NCBI GenBank assembly: GCA_002780795.1
Contig: PEUF01000030.1
Coordinates: forward strand, 1 to 64,000
Reading direction: 5' to 3'
Length of the DNA stretch: 64,000 nt
Origin: Candidatus Roizmanbacteria bacterium CG02_land_8_20_14_3_00_36_15
GTDB lineage: Bacteria; Patescibacteriota; Microgenomatia; UBA1406; GWC2-37-13
A model generated the notes under the pieces. It was not told the DNA's origin. It saw only the letters and a program-made list of their open reading frames with translations, and made no database searches. Positions 33,259 to 40,447 of the stretch are shown here, piece after piece. A program made the translations under genes and the position numbers. Each line of letters opens with the position of its first letter. Position 1 is the stretch's first letter.

Positions 33259-33543
33259 TTAGGTTGCTTCAATAACTTTCTTTGTTACTTTCCCATGACT
33301 TCTAAAGGTACGCGTCAATGCAAACTCGCCGAGACGATGACCAACCATTGTCTCGGTAATAAACACCTCAATAAACTTTTTACCATTATGAATCGCTAAT
33401 CTGGAGCCAACGAACTCCGGCGCCACCTGAGAATTACGGGCCCACGTCTTGATCGGGGTCCTATTACTAGTATCTTTCTGTTTAAGAACTTTATTTAATA
33501 GATTTTTGTCAATATAAGGTCCTTTTTTCACTGATCGACTCAT
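33259..33543 (-). CDS. rpsS: 30S ribosomal protein S19 (displaced)
   Basis: A 94-aa S19: [20 protein letters not shown], then [32 protein letters not shown] and [16 protein letters not shown]19 sits in the 30S head beside S13. In most bacteria it lies between L2 and L22, but here only 2 nt separate those genes and S19 lies instead between S14 (9 nt away) and S8 (5 nt away). The gene is complete and tightly packed, so it is functional and co-transcribed. Confidence 0.96.
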   Translation of the reverse strand: MSRSVKKGPYIDKNLLNKVLKQKDTSNRTPIKTWARNSQVAPEFVGSRLAIHNGKKFIEVFITETMVGHRLGEFALTRTFRSHGKVTKKVIEAT

Positions 33544-33552
33544 ATTAAGAAA

Positions 33553-33738
33553 TTACCATGAATGTTTTTTAACTCCGGGTATCTCGCCTTGAAGCGCTTT
33601 CTCCCGAAAACAAATACGACAGATTCCAAACCGCCGCATGTATGCTCTGGCTCGGCCACAGATCGGACAACGGTTATGGTTCCTAACCTGATATTTTTGT
33701 TTTTTTTGAAATTTCACCCGGTTCGATTTTTTCGCCAT
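33553..33738 (-). CDS. rpsN: 30S ribosomal protein S14, zinc type
   Basis: A 61-aa S14 of the short zinc-binding type. [39 protein letters not shown] contains the two Cys-x-x-Cys pairs. It contacts S10 and S3 in the 30S head. S19 follows after 9 nt. Confidence 0.96.
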   Translation of the reverse strand: MAKKSNRVKFQKKQKYQVRNHNRCPICGRARAYMRRFGICRICFREKALQGEIPGVKKHSW

Positions 33739-33773
33739 TTTTTTTCAAACTTTTTATAATTTATATTTAGGAT

Positions 33774-34367
33774 TTATTTGGGATTTTCGTCCAAAGGACG
33801 ATCGCCCTTTGGGCGAGAGATTTGTGATTTGGAATTTTTAAATGGTATACCTAACGCTTCAAACAACTTTTTTCCCCTAATTTTATTTCTCGCGTTGGTG
33901 ACAATCGTTACCTGCAATCCTCTGGTTTTATCAATTTTGTCAAAATCTATCTCTGGAAATATTGTTTGTTCAGGAAACCCTATATTTAGATTGCCACCTG
34001 AATCAATACTTGTTTCCGCAATCCCCCGAAAATCTTTCAACCTAGGAATGATAATTTTAACTAATTTTTCTAGAAAGATAAGCATCTTTTTTCCCCTCAA
34101 TGTCGCTTTAACTCCGATAGGTAGTCCTTTCCTTATTTTAAAAGCAGAAACCGATCGGTGAGCCTTCGTAATGACCGATTTTTGGCCAGTTATTGTCGTC
34201 ACTTGTTCTTGAATTTTTTCCAAAACATTCTTATTAACTACCGCTTCTCCGGCTCCGACGTTGACGGCTATTTTAATAACGTTCGGAACCGCCATCAAAC
34301 TCTTGATTTTTAGTTCGGTCATCAATTTTTTGCGGATCTCCTGATTGTAATAATCTTTAAAAGACAT
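33774..34367 (-). CDS. rplE: 50S ribosomal protein L5 with repeat-derived tail
   Basis: A 197-aa L5, 5S rRNA binder of the central protuberance. IKSLMAVPNVIKIAVNVGAGEAV, GQKSVITKAHRSVSAFKIRKGLPIG and FPEIDFDKIDKTRGLQVTIVTNARN are typical. L5 normally ends at about GIPFK; here about 20 further residues (NSKSQISRPKGDRPLDENPK) are encoded by the 28-bp double-hairpin element and its flanks. I prefer the ATG at 34367; the ATG at 34382 begins inside another repeat. Confidence 0.94.
   Translation of the reverse strand: MSFKDYYNQEIRKKLMTELKIKSLMAVPNVIKIAVNVGAGEAVVNKNVLEKIQEQVTTITGQKSVITKAHRSVSAFKIRKGLPIGVKATLRGKKMLIFLEKLVKIIIPRLKDFRGIAETSIDSGGNLNIGFPEQTIFPEIDFDKIDKTRGLQVTIVTNARNKIRGKKLFEALGIPFKNSKSQISRPKGDRPLDENPK
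33788..33815. repeat. 28-bp double-hairpin element, copy 2 (inside rplE)
   Basis: CGTCC-AAA-GGACG and CGCCC-TTT-GGGCG, joined by AT; 25 of 28 positions match copy 1 (16097-16124). It lies in the 3' end of rplE, is translated in frame, and is preceded by GGGATTTT as in copy 3. Confidence 0.85.
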
Positions 34368-34379
34368 TGATATATAATT

Positions 34380-34452
34380 CAAATGGTTAAATGGTTAAAT
34401 AGCTATATAGCCATCTAGCCATTTAACCATCTAGCTATATTACCATATAATT
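34380..34452. repeat. Word-reiterated inverted repeat
   Basis: AAATGGTTAAATGGTTAAAT on the left and the complementary CATTTAACCAT on the right, with AGCTATATAGC words in the middle. It fills the L24-L5 spacer and can form a long hairpin. Confidence 0.75.
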
Positions 34453-34463
34453 ATTTACAACTC

Positions 34464-34769
34464 CTATATTTTGCTTTTACATTTCTTACAAAATCTAAAT
34501 TTTTTTTTCTTTTCAACTAAATAACTGACTCTTATTGACTTAGCGCATTTGGGACAAATTAACATTACTTTTGAAACATCGAGCGGGCGAGGCAGTTCAA
34601 CTGTCCCTCCTTGGGGCATTTTTTCGCTTTTTTTAATATGTTTTTTGTAAATATTCATCCCCAAAATTAATACCCGGTTAGTCTTACGATATATTTTCTC
34701 TACCTTACCTTCTCTTCCTTTATCCTTGCCATAAATTATTCTCACTTTATCTTTCTTTTTAATTTTCAT
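34464..34769 (-). CDS. rplX: 50S ribosomal protein L24
   Basis: A 101-aa L24 with the KOW domain (MKIKKKDKVRIIYGKDKGREGKVEKIY) and MPQGGTVELPRPLDVSKVMLICPKC. The tail has two Cys-x-x-Cys pairs (CPKC and CKKC), a zinc-ribbon ending. L24 helps begin 50S assembly. I chose the ATG at 34769; an earlier ATG at 34835 runs into L14 and adds a non-family segment. Confidence 0.94.
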   Translation of the reverse strand: MKIKKKDKVRIIYGKDKGREGKVEKIYRKTNRVLILGMNIYKKHIKKSEKMPQGGTVELPRPLDVSKVMLICPKCAKSIRVSYLVEKKKKFRFCKKCKSKI

Positions 34770-34806
34770 AGCTTTTTGCTTTATAAACTTAAAAAACCTT
34801 ATAAAC

Positions 34807-35181
34807 TTAATATATTTCTTCAGCCAAACTAACAATTTTATTAAAGCCCTTATCTTTTACTTCTTTAGCAATCGGCCCAAAAATTCTTGTTCCTCGAGGG
34901 TCATAACTGTCTTTTGCCGTTAAGATAACACAGGCGTTATCGTCAAACCTAATATAACTACCGTCTTTCCGCCTAACTTCTTTTTTAGTCCTTATGATGA
35001 CGGCCGGTAAAACCTCTCCTTTTTTAACCTGACCGTGAGGAACAGCGTCTTTAATAACTATGGTAATCACCTCGGCTAAATATGCTCGTAAACAGTTACC
35101 CTTACCGGGAATTCCAATCAAACTTACCTTTTTGGCGCCGGTATTATCAGCGACATTTAAAATCGATCTTAGTTGTAACAT
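34807..35181 (-). CDS. rplN: 50S ribosomal protein L14
   Basis: A 124-aa L14 of the subunit interface, partner of L19 and of silencing factor RsfS in other bacteria. MLQLRSILNVADNTGAKKVSLIGIPG, AVIIRTKKEVRRKDGSYIRFDDNACVIL and RGTRIFGPIAKEV are typical. It follows S17 after a 90-nt spacer made of repeat words. Confidence 0.96.
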   Translation of the reverse strand: MLQLRSILNVADNTGAKKVSLIGIPGKGNCLRAYLAEVITIVIKDAVPHGQVKKGEVLPAVIIRTKKEVRRKDGSYIRFDDNACVILTAKDSYDPRGTRIFGPIAKEVKDKGFNKIVSLAEEIY

Positions 35182-35189
35182 AATAAATT

Positions 35190-35291
35190 AATTCAAAATT
35201 CAAAATGCAAAATTCAAAATTTCAATTCAAAATTAAAAATTTTAAACTTTAAACTATAACTTTTAACTTTTCACTTTGAACTTTTAACTTT
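35190..35291. repeat. Word-reiterated repeat, copy A of a 51-bp exact duplicate
   Basis: TTCAAAATTCAAAATGCAAA-type words on the left and AACTTTTAACTTTTCACTTTG-type words on the right. Bases 35241-35291 are identical to 36194-36244. The right end encodes the last residues of S17 (VKSSK). Confidence 0.8.
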
Positions 35292-35513
35292 ATTAACTAC
35301 TATAAAATGTTTTTCTCTTGATATTGGCCTTGTCTCTATTATCCTAACCATATCTCCCTCTTTAAGATCTAGTTTCTCGTTATGGACTTTATATCGTTTG
35401 CTTCGCTTGATGACTTTTTTATATAAAGGATGGCGGTATTTTCTCTCCACTAAAACAGTAACGGTTTTTGTCATTTTATTGGAAACGACTCGACCAATAA
35501 ATATTTTTGTCAT
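35271..35513 (-). CDS. rpsQ: 30S ribosomal protein S17
   Basis: An 80-aa S17, OB-fold 16S binder. IGRVVSNKMTKTVTVLVERKYRHPLYKKVIKRSKRYKVHNE and GDMVRIIETRPISREKHFIVV are diagnostic. The last residues come from the repeat element that overlaps its 3' end. It lies 7 nt after L29. Confidence 0.95.
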   Translation of the reverse strand: MTKIFIGRVVSNKMTKTVTVLVERKYRHPLYKKVIKRSKRYKVHNEKLDLKEGDMVRIIETRPISREKHFIVVNKVKSSK

Positions 35514-35520
35514 ATTTTAT

Positions 35521-35748
35521 TTATATATTTTTAATTTTTTCTTGATTAGTATTTTCTTCTTCTTTTTCCGTCAAAACCGTCAAGTTTCTAGCTAATAATT
35601 TCTTCTTTTTTGTCAAAAAATTACTATCCTTTTGAGGATTAGCCTTGGCTCCAAGCTCTAACTTGGCAATCTCGACTCTTAAACTCTGAATTTCTTTTCT
35701 CAACTCTAACGCCGTTTTTCTTTTTAATTCTTTGGTAATTTTTTTCAT
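35521..35748 (-). CDS. rpmC: 50S ribosomal protein L29
   Basis: A 75-aa helical protein at the tunnel exit, where it helps bind trigger factor and SRP in other bacteria. LKRKTALELRKEIQSLRVEIAKLELGAKANPQKDSNFLTKKKKLLARNLTVL matches the two-helix L29 fold. It lies 4 nt after L16 in the standard L16-L29-S17 order. Confidence 0.93.
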   Translation of the reverse strand: MKKITKELKRKTALELRKEIQSLRVEIAKLELGAKANPQKDSNFLTKKKKLLARNLTVLTEKEEENTNQEKIKNI

Positions 35749-35752
35749 AAAT

Positions 35753-36157
35753 TTATTTTTTTACAATTTTAGTTTTAACCGATATTTTATAAGAAATGCT
35801 TTTTAAAACATTTTCAGCTTCATAGTCAGGTAAGCCATCGACTTCAAACAATACTCTACCAGGTGTAACCGAAGCAACAAAATAAGCTACGTCTCCTTTA
35901 CCTGCTCCCATTGTCACTTCTGGCGGTTTCTTAGTGTATGGCTTATCAGAAAAAATCCTAATCCAGTACTTACCTGTTTTTCTTGTTGCCCTAGCTAGAA
36001 TAACTCGACAGGCCTCAATTTCTTTATCCTTAATCCAACCCGCTTCAACCGCTTTTAATCCAAAACCACCAAAGTTCAGTTTGTCGCCCTTAACGGCAAT
36101 CCTTCGAAAGACTCCACGAAACTGTTTGCGGTATTTTTGTCTTTTTGGCGCTAACAT
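35753..36157 (-). CDS. rplP: 50S ribosomal protein L16
   Basis: A 134-aa L16, A-site finger neighbour. MLAPKRQKYRKQFRG at the start and GFGLKAVEAGWIKDKEIEACRVILARATRKTGKYWIRIFSDKPYTKKPPEVTMGAGKG are diagnostic. I chose the ATG at 36157; the ATG at 36178 falls in repeat sequence and adds MNFELIF, which is foreign to L16. Confidence 0.96.
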   Translation of the reverse strand: MLAPKRQKYRKQFRGVFRRIAVKGDKLNFGGFGLKAVEAGWIKDKEIEACRVILARATRKTGKYWIRIFSDKPYTKKPPEVTMGAGKGDVAYFVASVTPGRVLFEVDGLPDYEAENVLKSISYKISVKTKIVKK

Positions 36158-36159
36158 AA

Positions 36160-36245
36160 AAATTAATTCAAAATTCAAAATTCAAAATTACAATTTAAAC
36201 TTTAAACTATAACTTTTAACTTTTCACTTTGAACTTTTAACTTTT
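36160..36245. repeat. Word-reiterated repeat, copy B of a 51-bp exact duplicate
   Basis: TTCAAAATTCAAAATTC words followed by 51 bases (36194-36244) identical to 35241-35291. It fills the L16-S3 spacer, and its end reaches the S3 stop codon. Confidence 0.8.
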
Positions 36246-36882
36246 ATTTGCATATCCACACTTTAATACCAATATAGCCCGATTTTGTCAGAGCCGGATA
36301 TCTGGCAAAGTCAATATCCTCACGGATGGTTGATAAAGGAACTTTTCCTTGAAAATATTTTTCCCGCCGAGAAATCTCGGCGCCGGCGATTCTTCCCCCT
36401 AGCTGGATTTTTATCCCCTTAGCTCCCGCTTCAATCACGCGATTAATGGCATTGTGAACTACCGCCCGATGGGAGAAATTCCTTATCAATTTTTCGGCAA
36501 TCGTCTGGGCAACATAATAACTGTTAAGATATGGTTTCTTCACCGGTTCTATCTTTAAATCAATCTTCACTTCTTTATTTTTTTCCTTAATTTCCAATGT
36601 TTGGGTAATAATTTTTTTTAACTCTTCTAAACCCTTACCGCCACGACCAATAATCATTCCCGGTTTGACTGAATAAATAATTAAGGTAATTTTATTAATG
36701 GCTCGTTCAATATCAATCTGAGTTACTGAAGAATAAGCTAATTTTTTCATCAATAGATTTCTCAACTTAATGTCAGAAATCAAAGTTAAACGGTATTTTT
36801 TCTTATCAGAAAAAAACCAGCGTGAACTCCAATTATATAAAATGCCTAACCTTAAACCTTTAGCGTTTGCTTTTTGACCCAT
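36244..36882 (-). CDS. rpsC: 30S ribosomal protein S3
   Basis: A 212-aa S3 at the mRNA entry pore. MGQKANAKGLRLGILYNWSSRWF, the KH-domain motif GMIIGRGGKGLEELKKII and GAKGIKIQLGGRIAGAEISRREKYFQGKVPLSTIREDIDFARYPALTKSGYIGIKVWI are all present. The usual C-terminal tail is short. It lies 31 nt after L22. Confidence 0.96.
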   Translation of the reverse strand: MGQKANAKGLRLGILYNWSSRWFFSDKKKYRLTLISDIKLRNLLMKKLAYSSVTQIDIERAINKITLIIYSVKPGMIIGRGGKGLEELKKIITQTLEIKEKNKEVKIDLKIEPVKKPYLNSYYVAQTIAEKLIRNFSHRAVVHNAINRVIEAGAKGIKIQLGGRIAGAEISRREKYFQGKVPLSTIREDIDFARYPALTKSGYIGIKVWICK

Positions 36883-36913
36883 AAGTTAAATCTTAAATTT
36901 AAAATCCTAAATC

Positions 36914-37426
36914 TCAAAGCTTTTTATCTTTCCCTGACTCCCTAGATTTAAATTTTGGTTTCGAGGACGTTAGACGTCCTTTCGAGATTTGGGATTTTCG
37001 TTCAAAGGATGATTGTCCTTTGGGCAAAAACTTTGAACTTTCTTTTTTTTCCTTATTAATAACTGCTAATTTTTTCTCAGTAACGGATTCTGCTGTACCA
37101 ACGGTCAAAATAACCTTGATGTGTGCATATCTTTTTTTAATCGGTTTGACTGTCCCTTTTCCACCAGGCTGTGATCGTTTCAACTTCCGTCCTTCTTCAA
37201 CCGTCAGAACCTTAAATTTTAACAGATCTTCACTCGTTTTTAAAACTGCTTTAGCGTTAGTTATTGCCGACTTAATTGCTTTATAAAAGATCTTTGCTCC
37301 CTTCTTTGGGGTATAAAAAAGATAGTCTAATGATTCAACCGGACTCATCTTTTTAATAGCCGGCAACAAAAATCTTAATTTTTTAGGTGAAATTTTCAGA
37401 TTTTTGATATATGCTCCTGCTTCCAT
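36914..37426 (-). CDS. rplV: 50S ribosomal protein L22 with long repeat-derived tail
   Basis: A 170-aa L22; usual length is about 110. The core (YIKNLKISPKKLRFLLPAIKKMSPVESLDYLFYTPKKGAKIFYKAIKSAITNAKAVL, then KRSQPGGKGTVKPIKKRYAHIKVIL with the tunnel-lining loop) is complete. The last 55 or so residues (about 116-170) are low complexity and basic. They are partly encoded by the 28-bp double-hairpin element (36999-37026) and a second hairpin at 36964-36980. It follows L2 by 2 nt, with S19 missing between them. Confidence 0.94.
   Translation of the reverse strand: MEAGAYIKNLKISPKKLRFLLPAIKKMSPVESLDYLFYTPKKGAKIFYKAIKSAITNAKAVLKTSEDLLKFKVLTVEEGRKLKRSQPGGKGTVKPIKKRYAHIKVILTVGTAESVTEKKLAVINKEKKESSKFLPKGQSSFERKSQISKGRLTSSKPKFKSRESGKDKKL
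36964..37026. repeat. 28-bp double-hairpin element, copy 3, plus a second hairpin (inside rplV)
   Basis: Bases 36999-37026 match copy 2 at 23 of 28 positions, all differences being C/T or G/A transitions. Just beside it AGGACGT-TAG-ACGTCCT (36964-36980) is a perfect 7-bp hairpin. Both are translated as part of the L22 tail. Confidence 0.8.
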
Positions 37427-37428
37427 AA

Positions 37429-38208
37429 TTATTTTTTTCTTTTAACTATTAATTGATTGCTTGATTTATTTTTTTTTCTAGTCTTTCCACCCCTAGCTGG
37501 CTTCCCCCAGGGAGTCTTCGGATGCATCCCCTCACCAACTTTACCTTCACCACCTCCGTGAGAATGGCTTCTCGGATCCTGAGCCGTTCCTCTCACCGTC
37601 GGTCGAATTCCCATCAGAATTTTTCTTCCTGCCCGACCAATAATTTCTTCTTTATGACCAAGGTTGCCTAGTTGACCAATGGTCGCAAAACAATCATTTA
37701 AAAATTTACGTGTTTCCCCTGAAGGCAGTTTTAAATGAACAAAGCGTTCTTCTTTAGCAACCACGACACCATAGGTGCCCGCTCCTCTAACTATCTGTCC
37801 CCCATTACCAGGATAAAGCTCAACATTATGAACCATGACACCTAAGGGAATATTTTTTAGTTTCAAAGCATTTCCTGTCTTAATCTCGGCTTGATCAGTT
37901 GCAATAATTCGATCGTCTACCTTTAACTCTTTTGGTAATAATATATATCGCTTCTCCCCATCTTTATATTTAACCAGAGCAATTTTATTGTTACGATTAG
38001 GATCGTATTCAAAACAAACAACTGTCGCCTCCATGTCTCGTTTATCTCTTTTAAAATCGATCAAACGGTAATATCTTTTTTGTCTCTTGCCCTGATGACG
38101 AACGGTAATCTTACCGGTGTTATCTCTCCCCGAATGTTTCTTTAAAATCTTAATTAGATTTTTTTCTGGTCTATCTTTTCTTAAAGTTATAGTTTCTTGT
38201 TTTTTCAT
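37429..38208 (-). CDS. rplB: 50S ribosomal protein L2
   Basis: A 259-aa L2, needed for subunit joining and peptidyl transfer. GRDNTGKITVRHQGKRQKRYYRLIDFKRDK, GNALKLKNIPLGVMVHNVELYPGNGGQIVRGAGTYG, and the conserved His region RGTAQDPRSHSHGGGEGKVGEG are diagnostic. The N-terminal part is slightly shorter than the usual 275 aa protein. Confidence 0.97.
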   Translation of the reverse strand: MKKQETITLRKDRPEKNLIKILKKHSGRDNTGKITVRHQGKRQKRYYRLIDFKRDKRDMEATVVCFEYDPNRNNKIALVKYKDGEKRYILLPKELKVDDRIIATDQAEIKTGNALKLKNIPLGVMVHNVELYPGNGGQIVRGAGTYGVVVAKEERFVHLKLPSGETRKFLNDCFATIGQLGNLGHKEEIIGRAGRKILMGIRPTVRGTAQDPRSHSHGGGEGKVGEGMHPKTPWGKPARGGKTRKKNKSSNQLIVKRKK

Positions 38209-38234
38209 AGCTTATGATTAAATACTAAATTAAA

Positions 38235-38522
38235 CTATGCCTGCGGAAATAACTCTATCTTTCCTTCTTTTAACTTAATAAAAGCAATCTTCTTCGTTGA
38301 CAGCTGTTTTTTTACTTGTTTTCTGCCAACTTTTCTAACTTTCCCTTGCCGATTGACCACCTTTACCTCGGCGACCTTAACAGGATAAAGTTTTTCTAGA
38401 GCGGCTTTTATCTGATACTTGTTTGCGTTTTTATCTACTTTAAACATATAAAAGTTATTTTTCAAAAGACTGGTCGATTTTTCGGTAAGTATTGGTCTGT
38501 TAATGACTTGATTAATTTTCAT
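38235..38522 (-). CDS. rplW: 50S ribosomal protein L23
   Basis: A 95-aa L23 at the tunnel exit, docking site for trigger factor. INRPILTEKSTSLLKNNFYMFKVDKNANKYQIKAALEKLYPVKVAEVKVVN is the family core. It overlaps the end of L4 by 11 nt. Confidence 0.95.
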   Translation of the reverse strand: MKINQVINRPILTEKSTSLLKNNFYMFKVDKNANKYQIKAALEKLYPVKVAEVKVVNRQGKVRKVGRKQVKKQLSTKKIAFIKLKEGKIELFPQA

Positions 38523-39219
38523 CTTTATTAATATTTTTTATAACTTCTATCGTTTTAGCAATAAATAAAATTTTTTTGTGATTTAGGAGCTGATAACAAT
38601 TGAGTGCCGTTGCCGATACCACTGTCACTGTAGGAATATTTCTTACTGCCAGCAATAATTGATTTTTTTCTAACAGAGGAATAACTAGTAATTTTTTTTC
38701 TTTTTCTAAATTTAATTTTTGAAAAAATTCAATTAACAATTTGGTTTTTGGTTTTACTGACAAAAATTTATCGCTAAGCCCAATTAATTCTTTTGATTCC
38801 TGTTTTAGAGTCAAAGCTCCTAACAAGGCTTTTTTCTTCTGTTTTCTGCCTATTTTTAGGCGAAAATCTTTCGGACGTGGTCCGCCGACGATACCACCTC
38901 CAACAAAAATTGGCGCTTTAATATCGCCGTGGCGCGCTCGACCAGTCCCCTTCTGTCGATAGATCTTCCTAGTTGACCCGCTTACCTCGCCTCTGGTTTT
39001 GGTCGAAGCAGTCCCCTGTCTTTGGTTGGCTAAATAAACGCGAACATATTGCGTTAACAATCTTGGACTGACTTTTACCGAAAATATTTCTTTCGGCAAC
39101 TCAATTTCTTTTTCTATTTTCCCATCTAAATCATAAATTGAAATTGTTAGCGCGTTTTCTTTTTTTTTAGCTTTTTTTACCACCTTACCAACTTTTTTTC
39201 TATCCAACTCTTTGGCCAT
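38512..39219 (-). CDS. rplD: 50S ribosomal protein L4
   Basis: A 235-aa L4 with the extended tunnel loop ([47 protein letters not shown]) and C-terminal globular part. An N-terminal stretch of about 20 Lys-rich residues precedes the usual start. In E. coli L4 controls its own operon through the S10 leader; here a different leader lies before L3. It follows L3 after 14 nt. Confidence 0.95.
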   Translation of the reverse strand: MAKELDRKKVGKVVKKAKKKENALTISIYDLDGKIEKEIELPKEIFSVKVSPRLLTQYVRVYLANQRQGTASTKTRGEVSGSTRKIYRQKGTGRARHGDIKAPIFVGGGIVGGPRPKDFRLKIGRKQKKKALLGALTLKQESKELIGLSDKFLSVKPKTKLLIEFFQKLNLEKEKKLLVIPLLEKNQLLLAVRNIPTVTVVSATALNCYQLLNHKKILFIAKTIEVIKNINKDEN

Positions 39220-39233
39220 AATTAAATATTTAA

Positions 39234-39935
39234 TTAACTGGTAAAAAATTTGTTTCTAATTTCTAAAAGAGCGCCTTTGGCGCCCGGAACCAAGCCCTTA
39301 ACTAATAAACCATCCTCTCTTACCTCAACTACTTTTAAGTTTTTAACCGTCACTCGGTCACCACCCATACGACCGGCCATCCTTTTTCCTTTATAAACTC
39401 TACCCGGAGTTGTAGTCTGACCAATTGAACCAGGGCCTCTTTCGCGGTCGGACTGACCATGGGTCCTTGGCCCACCTTTAAAATGGTGACGTTTAACCAC
39501 TCCTTGAAATCCTTTGCCCTTTGATATACCACTAATGTTTACTTTGTCTCCTTTTTTAAATAAAGTTGCTGGTTTTATTTCGTCTCCGATGAAAATTTTT
39601 ATTTCGTCGATGGTTAAGCCTTTTTTTCCACCATCATTAATCGGTTTAATGAGATTTAATTGTCCTTTTGGGATTAACTTATCTATTCTGAACTCCCTTA
39701 AAAAACGGAGCGGGGTTTTTATCCCCGCTCTTAGTAAATTTCCTTTGACTGGTTTTTTAATATTTTTGGTTTGGCCAAAACCAAGCTGAACCGCCAAATA
39801 ATTATTTTGGTCCGGCCATTTAATTTCAACTAAATAGCACGGGCCGGTTTTAATGAAAGTTGTCGGCCACCTTTCTCCTACCTCGTTAAATGTCTGTGAT
39901 TGAGTAGACTTTTCACCTAAAAGAAAACCTAACAT
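39234..39935 (-). CDS. rplC: 50S ribosomal protein L3
   Basis: A 233-aa L3. MLGFLLGEKSTQSQTFNE at the start, then ISGISKGKGFQGVVKRHHFKGGPRTHGQSDRERGPGSIGQTTTPGRVYKGKRMAGRMGGDRVTVKNL with the loop that approaches the peptidyl transferase centre. The coding sequence holds a terminator-like hairpin (39700-39730). The ATG lies 10 nt after the T-tract of an upstream terminator, so expression of the L3-to-S9 block probably depends on read-through or coupling. Confidence 0.96.
   Translation of the reverse strand: MLGFLLGEKSTQSQTFNEVGERWPTTFIKTGPCYLVEIKWPDQNNYLAVQLGFGQTKNIKKPVKGNLLRAGIKTPLRFLREFRIDKLIPKGQLNLIKPINDGGKKGLTIDEIKIFIGDEIKPATLFKKGDKVNISGISKGKGFQGVVKRHHFKGGPRTHGQSDRERGPGSIGQTTTPGRVYKGKRMAGRMGGDRVTVKNLKVVEVREDGLLVKGLVPGAKGALLEIRNKFFTS
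39700..39730 (-). terminator. Terminator-like hairpin inside rplC
   Basis: On the minus strand a perfect 8-bp stem GAGCGGGG/CCCCGCTC with a 7-nt loop is followed by CG and six T. It lies in the coding sequence for RAGIKTPLRF. It has all parts of an intrinsic terminator; translating ribosomes would be needed to prevent premature stopping. Confidence 0.6.
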
Positions 39936-39945
39936 ATTTTACAAC

Positions 39946-39988
39946 AAAAAAACGCCCCAGATTGAGGCGGTTTTTAAATTCAATCTGG
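39946..39988 (-). promoter_or_regulatory. L3 leader: terminator interleaved with a 9-bp alternative stem
   Basis: In the minus-strand RNA the order is CCAGATTGA (39980-39988), CGCC (39966-39969), TCAATCTGG (39957-39965), GGCG (39953-39956), then seven T. CGCC/GGCG makes a terminator; CCAGATTGA/TCAATCTGG makes a perfect 9-bp stem interleaved with it. The two can exclude each other or form a pseudoknot. An 11-codon frame starting at 40034 precedes it. Confidence 0.65.
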
Positions 39989-40043
39989 TCTAAACTTTTT
40001 AACCAACTTTTTCCTTTTGGGAAAAAATAAACATGTGGATAAT

Positions 40044-40072
40044 ATTATATACGATTGTTAACTAAGGGTCAA
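40044..40072 (-). promoter_or_regulatory. Promoter between S10 and L3
   Basis: TTGACC (40067-40072), exactly 17 nt, TATAAT (40044-40049) on the minus strand: the best consensus promoter in the window. It would start an RNA near 40037 and lead into the L3 leader. An ATG at 40034 opens an 11-codon frame (MFIFSQKEKVG). Confidence 0.75.
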
Positions 40073-40084
40073 ATGAATTTAAAA

Positions 40085-40393
40085 TTACATCTTTACTTCT
40101 ACTTCAACACCGGCAGGCAATTCTAAATGTATGAGAGAATCTATCGTCTGGTTAGTAGGATTTATAATATCAATCAATCTTTTGTGGATTTTTAAACCGA
40201 AGTGGTCACGTGCATCTTTATGCTTAAAGGGTGATCGATCGACAACAAAAATTTCATTTTTTGTCGGTAAAGGTATTGGTCCGGTGATCAAGGCGCCGGT
40301 CCGAATAGCAGTATCAACTATCTTTTGGCAAGTATCATCTATTAAATGATGGTCATAAGATTTTAACTTGATCCGAATTCTTCCTTTAGGCAT
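40085..40393 (-). CDS. rpsJ: 30S ribosomal protein S10
   Basis: A 102-aa S10, also the NusE transcription factor partner of NusB and NusG in other bacteria. IRIKLKSYDHHLIDDTCQKIVDTAIRTGALITGPIPLPTKNEIFVV and SPFKHKDARDHFGLKIHKRLIDI are diagnostic. It follows tuf after 54 nt of TATAACTATTATAACCG-type repeats and is separated from L3 by a strong promoter and leader. Confidence 0.97.
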   Translation of the reverse strand: MPKGRIRIKLKSYDHHLIDDTCQKIVDTAIRTGALITGPIPLPTKNEIFVVDRSPFKHKDARDHFGLKIHKRLIDIINPTNQTIDSLIHLELPAGVEVEVKM

Positions 40394-40404
40394 AATTTAA
40401 AAGA

Positions 40405-40447
40405 GCAAAGAATATAACTGTTATAACTATTATAACCGTTATAATTA
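40405..40447. repeat. TATAAC-word repeat between tuf and S10
   Basis: Near-copies of TATAACTRTTATAAC stand in tandem (ATAACTGTTATAACTATTAT, then AACCGTTATAATTATTA). The words are self-complementary. The same type occurs in the spacer 29652-29685 and as TATAACC...GGTTATA near 29435-29460. Confidence 0.65.
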
